A stretch of DNA of 64,000 nt from Methylophilus sp. QUAN (GCF_015354445.1 NZ_JADKYT010000002.1:496001-560000), one strand, 5' to 3'. Counted from the stretch's first letter, positions 16,282-26,873 are shown. The notes: a model not told the origin generated them from the sequence alone. Translations and numbers: made by a program.

Positions 16282-17997
16282 ATGGCTGCTGATGCTGCCT
16301 TACTTACATCAACTGGTGAGTCCAACGGTACACCGAATATGTTTGGTCAACTCGGACAGAAGCTGCTATTGGTCGCAGGTATTGCGGCTGTGGTTGCCGT
16401 GATGGTGGTGTTCTGGCTGTGGAGCCAGAAGCCGGATTACCGTGTGTTGTTCTCTAACTTTGCCGACAAAGATGGTGGCGCCATTGTGGCCGAACTCGAC
16501 AAGTTAAGTGTGCCTTACCAGTTTGCTGAAGGCGGCAATGCGATTTTGGTGCCTGCTGATCAGGTGCATCAGGTGCGTTTGAAGCTGGCCGCACAAGGTT
16601 TGCCTAAAGGTGGCAATATCGGCTTCGAATTACTGGAAAACCAGAAGTTTGGTGTGTCGCAGTTTGTGGAGCAAGTCAATTTTCAACGTGGCCTGGAAGG
16701 TGAGCTCGAACGCAGTATCCAGTCTATTTCAGCTGTGCAGGCTGCCCGTATCCATTTAGCCATTCCAAAGCCAAGCGTGTTCGTGCGCGAACAACAATAT
16801 CCAACGGCTTCCGTGTTGTTAAACCTGCATAATGGCCGCCGCCTGGATGGCCAGCAAGTGGCTGCAGTCGTCCATCTGGTGGCCAGTAGCGTGCCTAATT
16901 TATCTGCCGATCATGTGACGGTTGTGGACCAGAACGGTAACTTATTGTCTGACAATGCCAACAAGACAAAACAAAACGGCCTGGATCCGGAACAAATGGC
17001 TTACGTGGAAAATATGCAGAACAGCATTGCCCGCCGCGTAGAGTCGATTATTACCCCTATCGTGGGTGCCAAGAACGTGCACGCTGAAACCAGCGCAGAG
17101 ATTGACTTCTCGATGACCGAGCAAGCCAACGAGTCATACAAGCCCAATACCAAACCTGACGATATGGCGATCCGCAGCGCGCAAAGCCATGAGTCACAAA
17201 ATGCCAGCGGCAGTAATGGTGCGGTGCCTGGTGCCTTGTCTAACCAGCCACCAGGTGAGTCTACTGCCCCGATTAATGCGCCGGGTGCGCAGGCGCCGGG
17301 CGCAGAAGGTGCTGCCCCAGCCGCGCCACCCGCACCGCCACAAAATACCCAAAAAGATAACACCACCAACTACGAGCTGGACAAAACAGTCAGCTACATC
17401 CAGCAAGCCAAAGGCGGCATCAAGCGCCTGCACGTAGCGGTGGTGGTGAATCATATCCCGGTGGTTGATAGCACAGGCAAAACGACTTACCGTGCCTTGA
17501 GCAATGCCGAGAAGCAGCAAGTGAGTGATCTCGCCATGCAGGCCATGGGCTTTAATAAAGAACGTGGTGATACGATTTCTGTAGTCAACACGCCGTTTAT
17601 TGCCGAAGCGCAGGAAAAACTGGCTGAGCCACCATTGTGGAAAGACCCACTGGTGATTGAGTATGGTAAAGATGCGTTGCGCTTCCTGGCTGGTGTGATT
17701 GTGTTGATGATGGTTTACAAGAAACTGCTCAAACCCATGGCCAATAAACTGACAGGCGCCGACAAGAAGGAGCAGGCGCTGGCTGCCGGCGCTGCCGCCC
17801 TGACTGGTCCTGACGGGCTGCCTATTGCAGGCGCCGCAGGGGCAGAAGGTGATGATACTTTAGTGACCCTGAGTGGTGATGCGACAGCGTTACCAAGCGG
17901 CCTGGATCAGACCTTGCAGGCCGCAAAGCAAGTGGCAAAAGATAACCCACGTATGGTGGCTAATGTTGTGTCCAGCTGGACCTCCGCGGAGAAGTAG
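16282..17997 (+). CDS. fliF: Flagellar MS-ring protein
   Basis: I start FliF at ATG 16282 (571 residues), because GGAGG lies 6 nt upstream; in-frame GTG 16210 and ATG 16270 are weaker. Membrane segments lie near residues 27-46 and 460-480. The ring-building motifs are present (NQKFGVSQFVEQVNFQRGLE and the AARIHLAIPKPSVF segment). A Pro/Ala-rich insert near residues 335-360 is species-specific. The C-terminal tail binds FliG. It is the first gene of the export and motor operon. Confidence 0.95.
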   Translation: MAADAALLTSTGESNGTPNMFGQLGQKLLLVAGIAAVVAVMVVFWLWSQKPDYRVLFSNFADKDGGAIVAELDKLSVPYQFAEGGNAILVPADQVHQVRLKLAAQGLPKGGNIGFELLENQKFGVSQFVEQVNFQRGLEGELERSIQSISAVQAARIHLAIPKPSVFVREQQYPTASVLLNLHNGRRLDGQQVAAVVHLVASSVPNLSADHVTVVDQNGNLLSDNANKTKQNGLDPEQMAYVENMQNSIARRVESIITPIVGAKNVHAETSAEIDFSMTEQANESYKPNTKPDDMAIRSAQSHESQNASGSNGAVPGALSNQPPGESTAPINAPGAQAPGAEGAAPAAPPAPPQNTQKDNTTNYELDKTVSYIQQAKGGIKRLHVAVVVNHIPVVDSTGKTTYRALSNAEKQQVSDLAMQAMGFNKERGDTISVVNTPFIAEAQEKLAEPPLWKDPLVIEYGKDALRFLAGVIVLMMVYKKLLKPMANKLTGADKKEQALAAGAAALTGPDGLPIAGAAGAEGDDTLVTLSGDATALPSGLDQTLQAAKQVAKDNPRMVANVVSSWTSAEK

Positions 17998-18000
17998 TGC

Positions 18001-18999
18001 ATGAGTGACCAGGGATTAACCAGAAGTGCAATCTTGATGCTGGCGCTCGGCGAAGACGAGGCGGCTGAAGTGATGAAGCATTTGTCTCCGAAAGAGGTAC
18101 AACGCTTGGGTATCGTCATGGCGTCGATGAAACCGGTGCCACGCGAAGAGGTCGAGCAGGTGCTGGAAAAATTCATGCTGGACTTTGCCAGCAGCAGTGA
18201 TTTCGGCCTTGATTCAGACAGCTATATCCGCTCGGTGTTGATCAAAGCCTTTGGCGACGACAAAGCCTCCAACTTGCTGAACCGCATTCCACAGTCACAA
18301 GATGCGGCCGGCATAGAAAGCCTGAAGTGGATGGATGCCTTTAGCGTGGCGGACTTTATCAAGAACGAACATCCACAGATTATCGCCACCATTTTGTCTC
18401 ACTTGGAAGCAGAACAGTCAGCAGAAATTTTGAGTCATTTTACCGAGCGTTTACGCCAGGACGTGATCTTGCGTATTGCCACGCTGGATAGTATCAAGCC
18501 GACGGCCTTGCGAGAGTTGAATGAAGGCATGCTGAAAATGCTGGCCGGTAATGACAACATTAAGCGGCAAGCGATTGGTGGTGTCAAAACCGCTGCCGAG
18601 ATCATGAACTATATCAGTGGCGAACATGAGGCCAAACTGATGGATGGCCTTAAAAGCTACGATGACAATATGGCGCAGCAAATCATGGACCAGATGTTTG
18701 TGTTTGACAACATCATGGAGATCGATGACAGAGGTATTCAGGTGTTGTTGCGTGAAGTGCAGTCAGACATGCTGATCGTGGCCCTCAAAGGCACGTCCGA
18801 TGAAATGAAAGAAAAATTCTTCCGCAATATGTCATCGCGTGCAGCTGACATGATGCGTGAAGACCTGGAAAGCCGTGGGCCGGTCAAGCTGTCAGAGGTT
18901 GAAGGCCAGCAGAAACAAATATTGCAAATTATCCGTCGCCTGTCAGATGAAGGCCAGATCATGCTGGCCGGTAAAGGCGACAGTGAGCAGTATCTATAA
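18001..18999 (+). CDS. fliG: Flagellar motor switch protein FliG
   Basis: The 332-residue rotor protein couples the stator to rotation. The middle-domain EHPQ motif is at about residues 124-127 (KNEHPQIIATILSHL), and the charged torque helix lies in the C-terminal domain (DDRGIQVLLREVQSDMLIVALKG). It begins 3 nt after the fliF stop. Confidence 0.97.
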   Translation: MSDQGLTRSAILMLALGEDEAAEVMKHLSPKEVQRLGIVMASMKPVPREEVEQVLEKFMLDFASSSDFGLDSDSYIRSVLIKAFGDDKASNLLNRIPQSQDAAGIESLKWMDAFSVADFIKNEHPQIIATILSHLEAEQSAEILSHFTERLRQDVILRIATLDSIKPTALRELNEGMLKMLAGNDNIKRQAIGGVKTAAEIMNYISGEHEAKLMDGLKSYDDNMAQQIMDQMFVFDNIMEIDDRGIQVLLREVQSDMLIVALKGTSDEMKEKFFRNMSSRAADMMREDLESRGPVKLSEVEGQQKQILQIIRRLSDEGQIMLAGKGDSEQYL

Positions 19000-19024
19000 A
19001 CAGATGATATAAGGAAAGTGCCTC

Positions 19025-19693
19025 ATGGTAGCTTCTGCAATTCCAAAAGAACAAATGAGCGCTTATCAACGCTGGGAGATGGCCAGCTTTGATGATTCCA
19101 TCTCCAGTGAGCGTGTTAAACGTGAACGCGAGCAGGCTGAGGAAAATGCACGTACGGTCAGCCAGATTCTGAAGCAGGTCAGACAAGAAGCTTATGAAGA
19201 GGGCTTTAAAACCGGTTATAGCGATGGCCTGATACAGGCACAATCGCAAGTAGCGGAAGAGCGTCAGCAGTTGGCGCACATGGCTGCCAGCTTCCAGCAG
19301 GCATTGGCCATGCAGGACGTCGACGTGGCCGAGTCTGTGTTGAGCCTGGCGCTGGACCTGGCAAAAGCCATGATGAAAACCAAATTGCAGGTGGATCCGC
19401 AAGCGGTGATTCCTGTGGTACTCGATGCCATGCATTACTTGCCTCAAGTCAAACAGCCTGCCAGGTTGATCGTGCATCATGAAGATGCCAAAGTACTGCG
19501 TGCCCATATTGGTGAGCAACTGAAAGAACAAGGCTGGCAACTGGTTGAGGATAGCCAGATTGAGCGTGGTGGCTGCCTGGTGGAAACCGCAGAAAACCAG
19601 ATTGATGCCAGCAATGAAATGCGCTGGAAACGCCTGGTGCAAGGCTTGTCACGCGTGGATGACTGGCATAAACCTGTCGCTAGCAATGAATAA
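19025..19693 (+). CDS. fliH: Flagellar export ATPase regulator
   Basis: The 222-residue FliH dimerises, holds FliI and docks it to the C-ring. The central glycine-poor helix (EEGFKTGYSDGLIQAQSQ and onward) is coiled-coil-like, and the C-terminal domain has the LAKAMMKTKLQVDP and LRAHIGEQLKEQGWQL segments. GGAAAG precedes the ATG. It lies between fliG and fliI, as expected. Confidence 0.92.
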   Translation: MVASAIPKEQMSAYQRWEMASFDDSISSERVKREREQAEENARTVSQILKQVRQEAYEEGFKTGYSDGLIQAQSQVAEERQQLAHMAASFQQALAMQDVDVAESVLSLALDLAKAMMKTKLQVDPQAVIPVVLDAMHYLPQVKQPARLIVHHEDAKVLRAHIGEQLKEQGWQLVEDSQIERGGCLVETAENQIDASNEMRWKRLVQGLSRVDDWHKPVASNE

Positions 19694-19734
19694 TGTGTGC
19701 AGCCTATTGAGCAGCGATTGTGATTGATGCAAGC

Positions 19735-21273
19735 ATGACAGACCCTAATAGCGCCGTAGATGCCAGCCCAGTGTTGGCAGAAGACTTGGTTAATGATGCG
19801 GGTGTGACGCCAACCGCAGATGCCAATGTCATGGCAGACCAGGCAGAAATTGCCGCGCCTGCCGAACAGGACTTGCCACCCAATGTGCATAACCAGCGTT
19901 GGCAAAGTTACCTCAAAGACTGTAGAGAACTGATTCATTTGGTTGAACCACTGGAAGTGGCTGGACGTATCGTCAAAGTCACCGGCCTGATCATGGTTGC
20001 AACCGGTATCAAAATGCCGATTGGCGGCGCCTGTTTTATTCCGCTGCAAGATGGCGGCCGCGTTGAAGCCGAAGTCGTCGGTTTTGATGGCGAAAACTTG
20101 CTGTTAATGCCACAGTCAGCCGTTGATGGTGTCGTGCCTGGCGCCAAAGTATTCAGTATGGAAGTCACCGAGACCTTGCCTAAACCGCAATTTGGTCGCC
20201 CGCCACGCCGTCGTGCACAAGACCGTGCACGTCATTTTCCGGTAGGCGATGGTTTGCTCGGCCGCGTGGTCGATGCTGCGGGTAATCCGCTGGATAACCT
20301 GGGCCCGATCTCCACTGAAGTCATGGCGCCGTTAAGTGGGCGTGTGATTAACCCGCTGATGCGCGCACCGATTGAAGATACGCTGGATGTAGGCGTACGC
20401 GCAATCAATGCCATGTTAACCGTTGGTCGCGGGCAACGCCTGGGGCTGTTTGCGGGTTCTGGTGTGGGTAAAAGCGTATTGCTGGGCATGATGGCGCGTT
20501 ACACTACCGCCGATGTGATTGTGGTTGGCCTGATTGGTGAGCGGGGCCGCGAAGTACAAGAGTTTATTGAACAGATTTTAGGGCCAGAAGGCCTGGCACG
20601 CTCTGTCGTTGTGGCTGCCCCGGCAGACGTTTCGGCACTGATGCGTTTGCAAGGGGCCAATTACGCCACTGCGATTGCCGAGCGCTTTCGCCAGCAAGGC
20701 AAAAACGTATTGTTAATCATGGATTCACTGACACGCTATGCCATGGCGCAACGTGAAATCGCCTTGGCGATTGGTGAACCACCAGCGACCAAAGGCTACC
20801 CACCTTCAGTGTTTGCCAAATTACCCGCGCTGGTTGAGCGTACCGGTAACGGCGCCAGGGGCGAGGGCTCAATTACTGCTTTTTATACCGTGCTGACCGA
20901 GGGCGATGACCAGCAGGATCCGATTGCCGATTCTGCACGCGCCATTCTCGATGGTCATATTGTGCTTAACCGTACCTTGGCTGAGAGCGGGCATTATCCG
21001 GCGATTGATATTGAACAGTCGATCAGCCGCGCCATGCACAACATCACCAGTAAAGAGCACCAACAGGCAGCACGTTTACTCAAACAGTTATATTCGCGTT
21101 ATTTGCGTAACCAGGACCTGATTGCCGTTGGTGCTTATCAGCCAGGCTCTGATCCTATGCTTGATATCGCAATTAAGAAACGTGACCAGATCAATGCATT
21201 TTTGCAGCAGGACATCGACGAAAGTGCCTATATGCAAGCCTGTTTGCAGCAATTGGCGCAAACTATTTCCTAG
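19735..21273 (+). CDS. fliI: Flagellar export ATPase
   Basis: FliI is the F1-beta-like ATPase of the flagellar type III apparatus. Walker [15 protein letters not shown] is near residue 240 and Walker [19 protein letters not shown] near 325. An acidic, Ala-rich N-terminal extension of about 45 residues precedes the usual start of the family. The start is uncertain: ATG 19735 gives 512 residues and GTG 19720 five more, and neither has a good ribosome site. Confidence 0.95.
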   Translation: MTDPNSAVDASPVLAEDLVNDAGVTPTADANVMADQAEIAAPAEQDLPPNVHNQRWQSYLKDCRELIHLVEPLEVAGRIVKVTGLIMVATGIKMPIGGACFIPLQDGGRVEAEVVGFDGENLLLMPQSAVDGVVPGAKVFSMEVTETLPKPQFGRPPRRRAQDRARHFPVGDGLLGRVVDAAGNPLDNLGPISTEVMAPLSGRVINPLMRAPIEDTLDVGVRAINAMLTVGRGQRLGLFAGSGVGKSVLLGMMARYTTADVIVVGLIGERGREVQEFIEQILGPEGLARSVVVAAPADVSALMRLQGANYATAIAERFRQQGKNVLLIMDSLTRYAMAQREIALAIGEPPATKGYPPSVFAKLPALVERTGNGARGEGSITAFYTVLTEGDDQQDPIADSARAILDGHIVLNRTLAESGHYPAIDIEQSISRAMHNITSKEHQQAARLLKQLYSRYLRNQDLIAVGAYQPGSDPMLDIAIKKRDQINAFLQQDIDESAYMQACLQQLAQTIS

Positions 21274-21286
21274 GCAATAGTGCGCG

Positions 21287-21733
21287 ATGGCCAAACAGTC
21301 GACACAAACGCTGACACTGCTGATTCAACTGGCGACAGATGAGGTAGATGTTGCCATGCAAGAGCTGGCGCAAGCCATGCAGTTGCTTGAACAGGCACAA
21401 CAGCAGCGCAGCATGCTGGAACAATACCAGCAGGAATATGAGCAGCAATGGCAACTGGCCTCTCAAAAAGGGCTCAAAGCCGATTTATACCGCAATTTTC
21501 AGGGCTTTTTCTCGCAATTGGAATTGGCGGTGCGCAGTCAAAATGCTCAAATCGAACAATGTCAGGCGAATGTCCTGCACAAACGACAGCTATTGCAGGA
21601 AAAACAGCGCAAGCAAAAATCCTTTGAGGTACTGATGACACGGGCGGAAACGATGCAAGCAAAAGCAGAGGGCAAGCGCGATCAGAAACTGATGGATGAG
21701 TTTGCAAGCCGTGCCAAACGCACGCGTCTGTAA
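21287..21733 (+). CDS. fliJ: Flagellar export chaperone / ATPase stalk
   Basis: The 148-residue, Gln-rich, almost wholly coiled-coil protein lies between fliI and fliK. FliJ is the gamma-like stalk of the export ATPase and recycles chaperones. Sequence conservation is weak, so the name rests on length, heptad pattern and position. The start has no strong ribosome site (the region holds GCGCG 14 nt after fliI). Confidence 0.85.
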   Translation: MAKQSTQTLTLLIQLATDEVDVAMQELAQAMQLLEQAQQQRSMLEQYQQEYEQQWQLASQKGLKADLYRNFQGFFSQLELAVRSQNAQIEQCQANVLHKRQLLQEKQRKQKSFEVLMTRAETMQAKAEGKRDQKLMDEFASRAKRTRL

Positions 21734-21758
21734 AACAAATGTTGACCGGGAGAGTCAT

Positions 21759-23162
21759 ATGGCGTTTTTAAATTCCGCAACTCTATTGAATATGGGCGCA
21801 GATGCCGTGAAAACAGCATCTGCCAATCAGGTGTCGCAAGACGCACAGAACAATGGCTCTGATGAGTTTGCCCAGGCTTTGCGCAAGCAAATGCAGCAAA
21901 GCAGCAAGCCTGTCATACCTGTCGCCAATAAAACAATGGCTGACAAGGCCGACACCCCTAAACCTGAGTCAGCGCCAGCCACCTCGGCTGCAGAAAAAGC
22001 ACCAGCGGCACAATCCAATACCGTCAAATCAGAAGACGGCTCACAAAAGACTGCGGCTGAGAGCAGCACCGAAAATACGAGTGCTGAAGCAGCAGCCAGC
22101 ACCGAAGAGACTGCTGCGTCCGCAACGACCAGCAATACAAAAGACCCCGCGGCCGTGATTGAAACTGCGCAAGAGCGTAAAAAACGTTTATTGGCTGACC
22201 TGGCTGCAAATGATCAATTGCCGACGGGCATTTCGCCATGGATGCAAACCATGATTGCCATGCGCCCAACGACAGCACAAACCGATAGCTTGCCTAAAGC
22301 CGAGTTGAGTACCGATGGCGCTGCCGTGACGGTGGATAGCGAGCAACTGCCTGTCGTTGATAGCAATGCCCTGGCTTTGCCGCTGAGCTCTGAAGCAATG
22401 ACCAAAACCACCGCTGTGCCGATGCCGACGACGTCCGCAGTCAACGCAGGCCAGGATGATCAGGCCGCCGATTTCAAACAGTTACTGGCTGGCAATGCGC
22501 AAGCCGATACTGGTAAAGAAGCCGCTGGTATTTCTGAAACCCAGGTCAATGCTCAATTGATGGCAGAGACGACAGGCGAGACCGGCCGTACAACGCAGGC
22601 GTTTAATGAAATGCGTGGTGCAGATGCACAAGCCGATATATTGAATTTACCGCAGCAGTCAGCGGCGCAGGTGTTGCCTAATAGTACATGGCTGAATGCG
22701 GCCGGTGTGGCACAAAGCAGCCCTGTGATGATGTCGCAAATTGCAGCGCCGTTTGGTAATGAGCGCTGGCAAACCGCCATGAACCAGCATGTGATGAATA
22801 TGGTGGGCAGCGGCGATGACGTGGCCAGCCTGACCTTATCCCCGCCAGATTTGGGCCCGATTCAAGTAGTGTTGAAAGTGGATAACCAGTCTGTGAATAC
22901 CAGCTTTATTACCGATAACCCATTGGTCCGTCAGGCATTGGAAGATGGTATGCAGGATTTGCGTGACCGCATGCAGTCACAAGGCTTGCAACTGGGCCAA
23001 ACCTTTGTTGGTGATGGCCAGCAGGCACAACAGCATTTTGAGCAGCAGACTTCGCGTCAAGGTGGCCAGTCAGTGGGCACCGCAGGTGAAGCTGACGCAG
23101 TGGTTGCCCCGCAAGCGGTTAAAACCACGGTCGCACGTGGCCTGGTCGACACCTTTGTTTAA
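21759..23162 (+). CDS. fliK: Flagellar hook-length control protein
   Basis: I start the canonical FliK at ATG 21759 (467 residues), where GGGAGAG lies just upstream, rather than at an in-frame codon inside fliJ. The long N-terminal ruler is Ala/Thr/Ser-rich. The C-terminal Flg_hook domain (VASLTLSPPDLGPIQVVLKV, then LRDRMQSQGLQLGQTFV) contacts FlhB and switches export from hook to filament substrates. Confidence 0.92.
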   Translation: MAFLNSATLLNMGADAVKTASANQVSQDAQNNGSDEFAQALRKQMQQSSKPVIPVANKTMADKADTPKPESAPATSAAEKAPAAQSNTVKSEDGSQKTAAESSTENTSAEAAASTEETAASATTSNTKDPAAVIETAQERKKRLLADLAANDQLPTGISPWMQTMIAMRPTTAQTDSLPKAELSTDGAAVTVDSEQLPVVDSNALALPLSSEAMTKTTAVPMPTTSAVNAGQDDQAADFKQLLAGNAQADTGKEAAGISETQVNAQLMAETTGETGRTTQAFNEMRGADAQADILNLPQQSAAQVLPNSTWLNAAGVAQSSPVMMSQIAAPFGNERWQTAMNQHVMNMVGSGDDVASLTLSPPDLGPIQVVLKVDNQSVNTSFITDNPLVRQALEDGMQDLRDRMQSQGLQLGQTFVGDGQQAQQHFEQQTSRQGGQSVGTAGEADAVVAPQAVKTTVARGLVDTFV

Positions 23163-23168
23163 GCTGTG

Positions 23169-23187
23169 GGCAGGCAAGCTGCCTGCC
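23169..23187 (+). terminator. Hairpin between fliK and fliL
   Basis: GGCAGGCA and TGCCTGCC form an 8-bp GC-rich stem with a 3-nt loop, 7 nt after the fliK stop. There is no T run. It may be an RNA processing or partial termination point within the operon, in a 146-nt gap where a promoter for fliL-fliR could also lie. Confidence 0.5.
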
Positions 23188-23308
23188 TGTGGGTGTAAAT
23201 TTCGATTAAACGCTGATTTAACCCTTTTATCCGCCAATCTCCAGCGCGCTGTTTTGCGCATAATGACACCATAAACACTCTAGGTTTAATGTAAGAAAGG
23301 TTTGTGTC

Positions 23309-23893
23309 ATGGCTCAACAACCGGCAAAAGCAGAAGGCGCAGCAGACGCGGCGCCAAAATCCAAGAAAAAACTCATTGTCATATTGGCTGTGGTGCTGGC
23401 ATTGGCTGCCGGTGGCGGCGCTGCTGCTTTCTTTTTACTGAAAAAGCCGGAGGCACAACAAGCCAAAGCCAAGCATGCAGAGAAGGCAGAAGGCCATGAA
23501 GAGGCAGCTGCTGAAGATGAAGCTGCTGAGGAAGAGGCACCTGAAGAGGAGGCTGGTGGTCATGCTGACCCTAAAACAGCCCTGACTTATGTGCAGTTTG
23601 AAACATTTACCGTGAATTTGTTGCCAGACCCTGATGACAAGTTCCTGCAACTGGATTTGACCGTAGAGGTGAAAGGCGCTGAGCTGGCAGAAAAAATGAA
23701 AGCACAGATGCCAGCCTTGCGTAACCGCGTGCTGTTATTGCTCACCAGCAAAAAAGCCTCCGATATTTCTACGCCGGAAGGCAAAGCACAACTGAGTGCA
23801 GAGTTGCTGGTTGAACTGAAAAAGCCGCTTGCTGCACACGGTAAGCCACTGAAAGTCACCCAGGTATTATTTACCTCGTTCGTGATTCAGTAA
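23309..23893 (+). CDS. fliL: Flagellar basal body-associated protein FliL
   Basis: This 194-residue single-span membrane protein surrounds the stator. A lysine-rich cytoplasmic N-terminus precedes a hydrophobic helix (about residues 21-44). A Glu/Ala-rich low-complexity stretch (about 58-88) links to the FliL domain (FETFTVNLLPDPDDKFLQLD, ending LFTSFVIQ). The acidic linker is longer than in enteric FliL. GTAAGAAAGG lies upstream of the ATG. Confidence 0.93.
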   Translation: MAQQPAKAEGAADAAPKSKKKLIVILAVVLALAAGGGAAAFFLLKKPEAQQAKAKHAEKAEGHEEAAAEDEAAEEEAPEEEAGGHADPKTALTYVQFETFTVNLLPDPDDKFLQLDLTVEVKGAELAEKMKAQMPALRNRVLLLLTSKKASDISTPEGKAQLSAELLVELKKPLAAHGKPLKVTQVLFTSFVIQ

Positions 23894-23926
23894 TGTTATG
23901 AGCCCAGTTGTTTAAAGTGAGTCATC

Positions 23927-24928
23927 ATGTCAGCTGACAAGTTTCTATCACAAGACGAAATTGATGCGCTACTCAAAGGTGTTGAGGGCGACGACGAAAG
24001 TGATGCGTCTGGCAAAGACGAGGCTGGCGTTCGTAATTACAACCTGGCCACGCAAGAGCGGATTGTGCGCGGCCGCATGGCCACGCTGGAAATGATTAAT
24101 GAACGCTATGCGCGTTTACTGCGTGTTGAGCTGTTCAACTTCCTGCGGCGCACCGTTGAAGTCTCGGTCGGGCCGGTCAGGATTATCAAATATACCGATT
24201 TTATCCGTAACCTGGTGGTGCCTACCAACCTCAACCTGATTCACATAAGTCCTTTACGCGGCACCGGTGTGCTCGTGATAGATCCGACCTTGGTGTTTTT
24301 GGTGGTGGACAATATGTTTGGCGGCGATGGCCGCTTTCACACCCGCGTCGAAGGCCGTGATTTTACCGCGACCGAACAGCGCATTATCCAGCGCATCCTG
24401 GGCATCATGTTCGAATCGTATGAGAAGGCTTGGGCACCGGTATATCCGATCAAATTTGAGTACCTGCGTTCGGAAATGAATACGCAGTTTGCCAACATCG
24501 CCACGCCGAATGAGGTGGTGGTGGCCATTACCTTCAATATTGAGCTGGGCCCGAATAGTGGCGAAATGCATTTCTGCGTGCCGTATTCGATGGTTGAGCC
24601 GATCAAAGACCTGCTGACCTCTCCATTACAAGGTGAAAACCTGGGGGGCGATAAGCGTTGGGTTAAGTTGATGACGCAGCAAATTCAAGCCGCAGAAGTC
24701 GAGATAGTCGCTAACCTGGCCACGCGCAAACTGACGGTGGCAGATTTGCTGGAGCTCAAAGAGGGCGATGTGATCCCGATTAATATCAGTGACAGCATAG
24801 AAGGACAAATTGACAACATTCCGGTCATGGAGTGTCGTTATGGAGTATTTAACGGGCAGTACGCCCTCAAGGTTGAAAAGTTAATTCGCGCTGACGGTAG
24901 TCAGGAGCAATTGCAAGGAGAGTCATAA
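23927..24928 (+). CDS. fliM: Flagellar motor switch protein FliM
   Basis: The 333-residue C-ring protein binds phospho-CheY. The CheY-binding peptide LSQDEIDALLKG is at residues 7-18. The middle CheC-like domain (GTGVLVIDPTLVFLVVDNMFGG) and the C-terminal SpoA domain are complete. Its stop overlaps the fliN start (TAATG), so the two are coupled. Confidence 0.97.
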   Translation: MSADKFLSQDEIDALLKGVEGDDESDASGKDEAGVRNYNLATQERIVRGRMATLEMINERYARLLRVELFNFLRRTVEVSVGPVRIIKYTDFIRNLVVPTNLNLIHISPLRGTGVLVIDPTLVFLVVDNMFGGDGRFHTRVEGRDFTATEQRIIQRILGIMFESYEKAWAPVYPIKFEYLRSEMNTQFANIATPNEVVVAITFNIELGPNSGEMHFCVPYSMVEPIKDLLTSPLQGENLGGDKRWVKLMTQQIQAAEVEIVANLATRKLTVADLLELKEGDVIPINISDSIEGQIDNIPVMECRYGVFNGQYALKVEKLIRADGSQEQLQGES

Positions 24929-25413
24929 TGGCTATGGATCCCGCCACGAACAGTGCAGATGATGATATGAATGCAGCGATGGCTGCCATGGGGGTATCTG
25001 ACCCCGGTGATGTGCAGACGATTGCGGAAGATGACTGGGGAGCAGCCTTGGCTGAGCAAACCCAGGCGGAGTCTTCGGCGTTGCAGGAGCCAACCAGCAA
25101 GACGGCTGTATTTAACGAATTCAGTGCCAACAATAAACTGGAAGGCACCCAGAATGACATTGATTTCATCCTGGATATTCCGGTACAACTGACCGTTGAG
25201 CTAGGCCGCACCAAGATTTCGATCAAGAACCTGTTGCAACTGGCGCAGGGCTCTGTTGTTGAGCTGGACGGCATGGCGGGCGAGCCGATGGACGTGCTGG
25301 TGAATGGCTGCCTGATTGCCCAGGGTGAGGTGGTGGTGGTGAATGACAAATTTGGTATTCGCTTAACCGATATCATTACCCCGGCCGAGCGTATTCGCAA
25401 ACTGAATCGTTAA
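24928..25413 (+). CDS. fliN: Flagellar motor switch protein FliN
   Basis: The 161-residue protein has a C-terminal SpoA domain (VQLTVELGRTKISIKNLLQL, then VVNDKFGIRLTDIITPAER) that builds the base of the C-ring with FliM. The N-terminal 75 residues are acidic and variable. Start and stop are clear from the TAATG overlap with fliM. Confidence 0.96.
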   Translation: MAMDPATNSADDDMNAAMAAMGVSDPGDVQTIAEDDWGAALAEQTQAESSALQEPTSKTAVFNEFSANNKLEGTQNDIDFILDIPVQLTVELGRTKISIKNLLQLAQGSVVELDGMAGEPMDVLVNGCLIAQGEVVVVNDKFGIRLTDIITPAERIRKLNR

Positions 25414-25447
25414 TGGCTTTTTTGAATTCCTTTTTGTTTAGATCGCC

Positions 25448-25948
25448 ATGAAAATTATCAGTCAGTTGTTGATCGCCTTGTTTAGCAGCCTGGTTACCGG
25501 CGTGGCATGGGCGGTTGTGCCTGCCGCGACTGCCGCGGCAGCACCGAGTGCGAGTGATAGCCTGGGCCGTATGGTTTATGGCACGGTAATTGTCTTGCTG
25601 GTGATCGCGGCGATTGCCTGGTTGTTACGGCGTGTGATGCCTGGGCAAACCATGGCTCAACGTGGTGTGATCAAACAAGTAGGTGGTTTGCAGCTAAGCC
25701 CCAGGGAGCGTGTGGTGGTGCTTGAAGTGGCTGGCCGCTGGCTGGTGGTGGGCATCAATGCAGGCCAGATGACGGCCCTCGGCGAAGTCGCCCCACCTGC
25801 GACGGAATCCTCAGTGGAAGAGGGTGCAAGTGCTGCTCAATCCGCGTCTTCTGGTATTGATCCACAAGCTTCTTTTGCTGTCCGTTTGCAACAAGCCATG
25901 CAAGCGACGTTGCAGCAAACCGTCAAATCCCTCAAAAACAAGCCTTGA
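25448..25948 (+). CDS. fliO: Flagellar biosynthetic protein FliO
   Basis: The 166-residue protein has a signal-like N-terminus (about residues 1-24), one membrane span (VYGTVIVLLVIAAIAWLLRRV, about 43-63) and a FliO cytoplasmic domain (GVIKQVGGLQLSPRERVVVL). FliO helps to assemble the FliP ring of the export gate. The gene is between fliN and fliP. Confidence 0.93.
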   Translation: MKIISQLLIALFSSLVTGVAWAVVPAATAAAAPSASDSLGRMVYGTVIVLLVIAAIAWLLRRVMPGQTMAQRGVIKQVGGLQLSPRERVVVLEVAGRWLVVGINAGQMTALGEVAPPATESSVEEGASAAQSASSGIDPQASFAVRLQQAMQATLQQTVKSLKNKP

Positions 25949-26061
25949 GTCGCTCATTTCCGGCCTTTGATTTAACCTGGCCGGGCGTACTATAGCCCTA
26001 ACTTATTGATAGTCTTGTGTCTGCCGTGCGCAGTTGCAAGCAAGTTTCGGGTGCCATACAC

Positions 26062-26829
26062 ATGCGTGTTTTTTCAGTGTTAAAGTCTATATTGTCCTTG
26101 TTGCTGCCGGTCGGCTTGCTGCTTGGTTTCCCGCTATTGTCGTGCGCGGCTGGCGGACTACCGATTGGCACAGTGACCCCTGGGGCAGGCGGTGGCCAGG
26201 ACTATACGCTGAGCCTGCAAACCCTGATTTTACTCACTTCGTTGACATTCATCCCGGCCGCGATGCTGATGATGACTGGCTTTACGCGTATCGTGATTGT
26301 GTTGTCTTTGCTGCGCCAGGCCTTGGGCACCCAGTCTGCGCCTTCTAACCAGGTATTGATTGGCCTGGCCTTGTTTATTACCTTTTTTGTCATGGGGCCG
26401 GTGTTCGACAAAATCTATACCGACGCCTACCAGCCTTTATCCGAAAGCAAAATAACCATGCAGGAAGCATTAGAGCGCGGCGTGTTGCCACTCAAAGGCT
26501 TTATGCTCAAACAAACCCGCGAGAATGACCTGGCCATGTTTGCCAATATGGCACACGTCGAGACCATTCAAACGCCTGAGGATGTACCGCTCAGAATACT
26601 GGTGCCTGCCTTTATGACCAGTGAGCTCAAAACAGCCTTCCAGATTGGCTTTGCCATCTATATCCCGTTTTTGATTATCGATATGGTGGTAGCCAGTATC
26701 TTGATGGCCATGGGCATGATGATGGTCTCACCAGCCATTGTGTCGCTGCCTTTCAAGCTTATGCTGTTTGTGCTGGTCGATGGCTGGCAGCTGATACTCG
26801 GCTCGTTGGCGCAAAGCTTTGTGATTTAA
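26062..26829 (+). CDS. fliP: Flagellar export gate protein FliP
   Basis: The 255-residue inner-membrane gate subunit has a cleavable-type signal (to about LSCAAG) and four membrane helices. The family hallmark [20 protein letters not shown] lies near residue 85. I start at ATG 26062, which begins a good signal peptide; GTG 26017 would add 15 polar residues. Confidence 0.95.
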   Translation: MRVFSVLKSILSLLLPVGLLLGFPLLSCAAGGLPIGTVTPGAGGGQDYTLSLQTLILLTSLTFIPAAMLMMTGFTRIVIVLSLLRQALGTQSAPSNQVLIGLALFITFFVMGPVFDKIYTDAYQPLSESKITMQEALERGVLPLKGFMLKQTRENDLAMFANMAHVETIQTPEDVPLRILVPAFMTSELKTAFQIGFAIYIPFLIIDMVVASILMAMGMMMVSPAIVSLPFKLMLFVLVDGWQLILGSLAQSFVI

Positions 26830-26873
26830 CCTTTTGATTTAACACAGCATACTTTCATTTTCAGGAGTACATC

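Noticed and set aside
18959-19642. Minus-strand frame of 227 codons opposite fliH
   Set aside because: The composition (His/Leu/Phe-rich) and its full overlap with a conserved flagellar gene mark it as a shadow.
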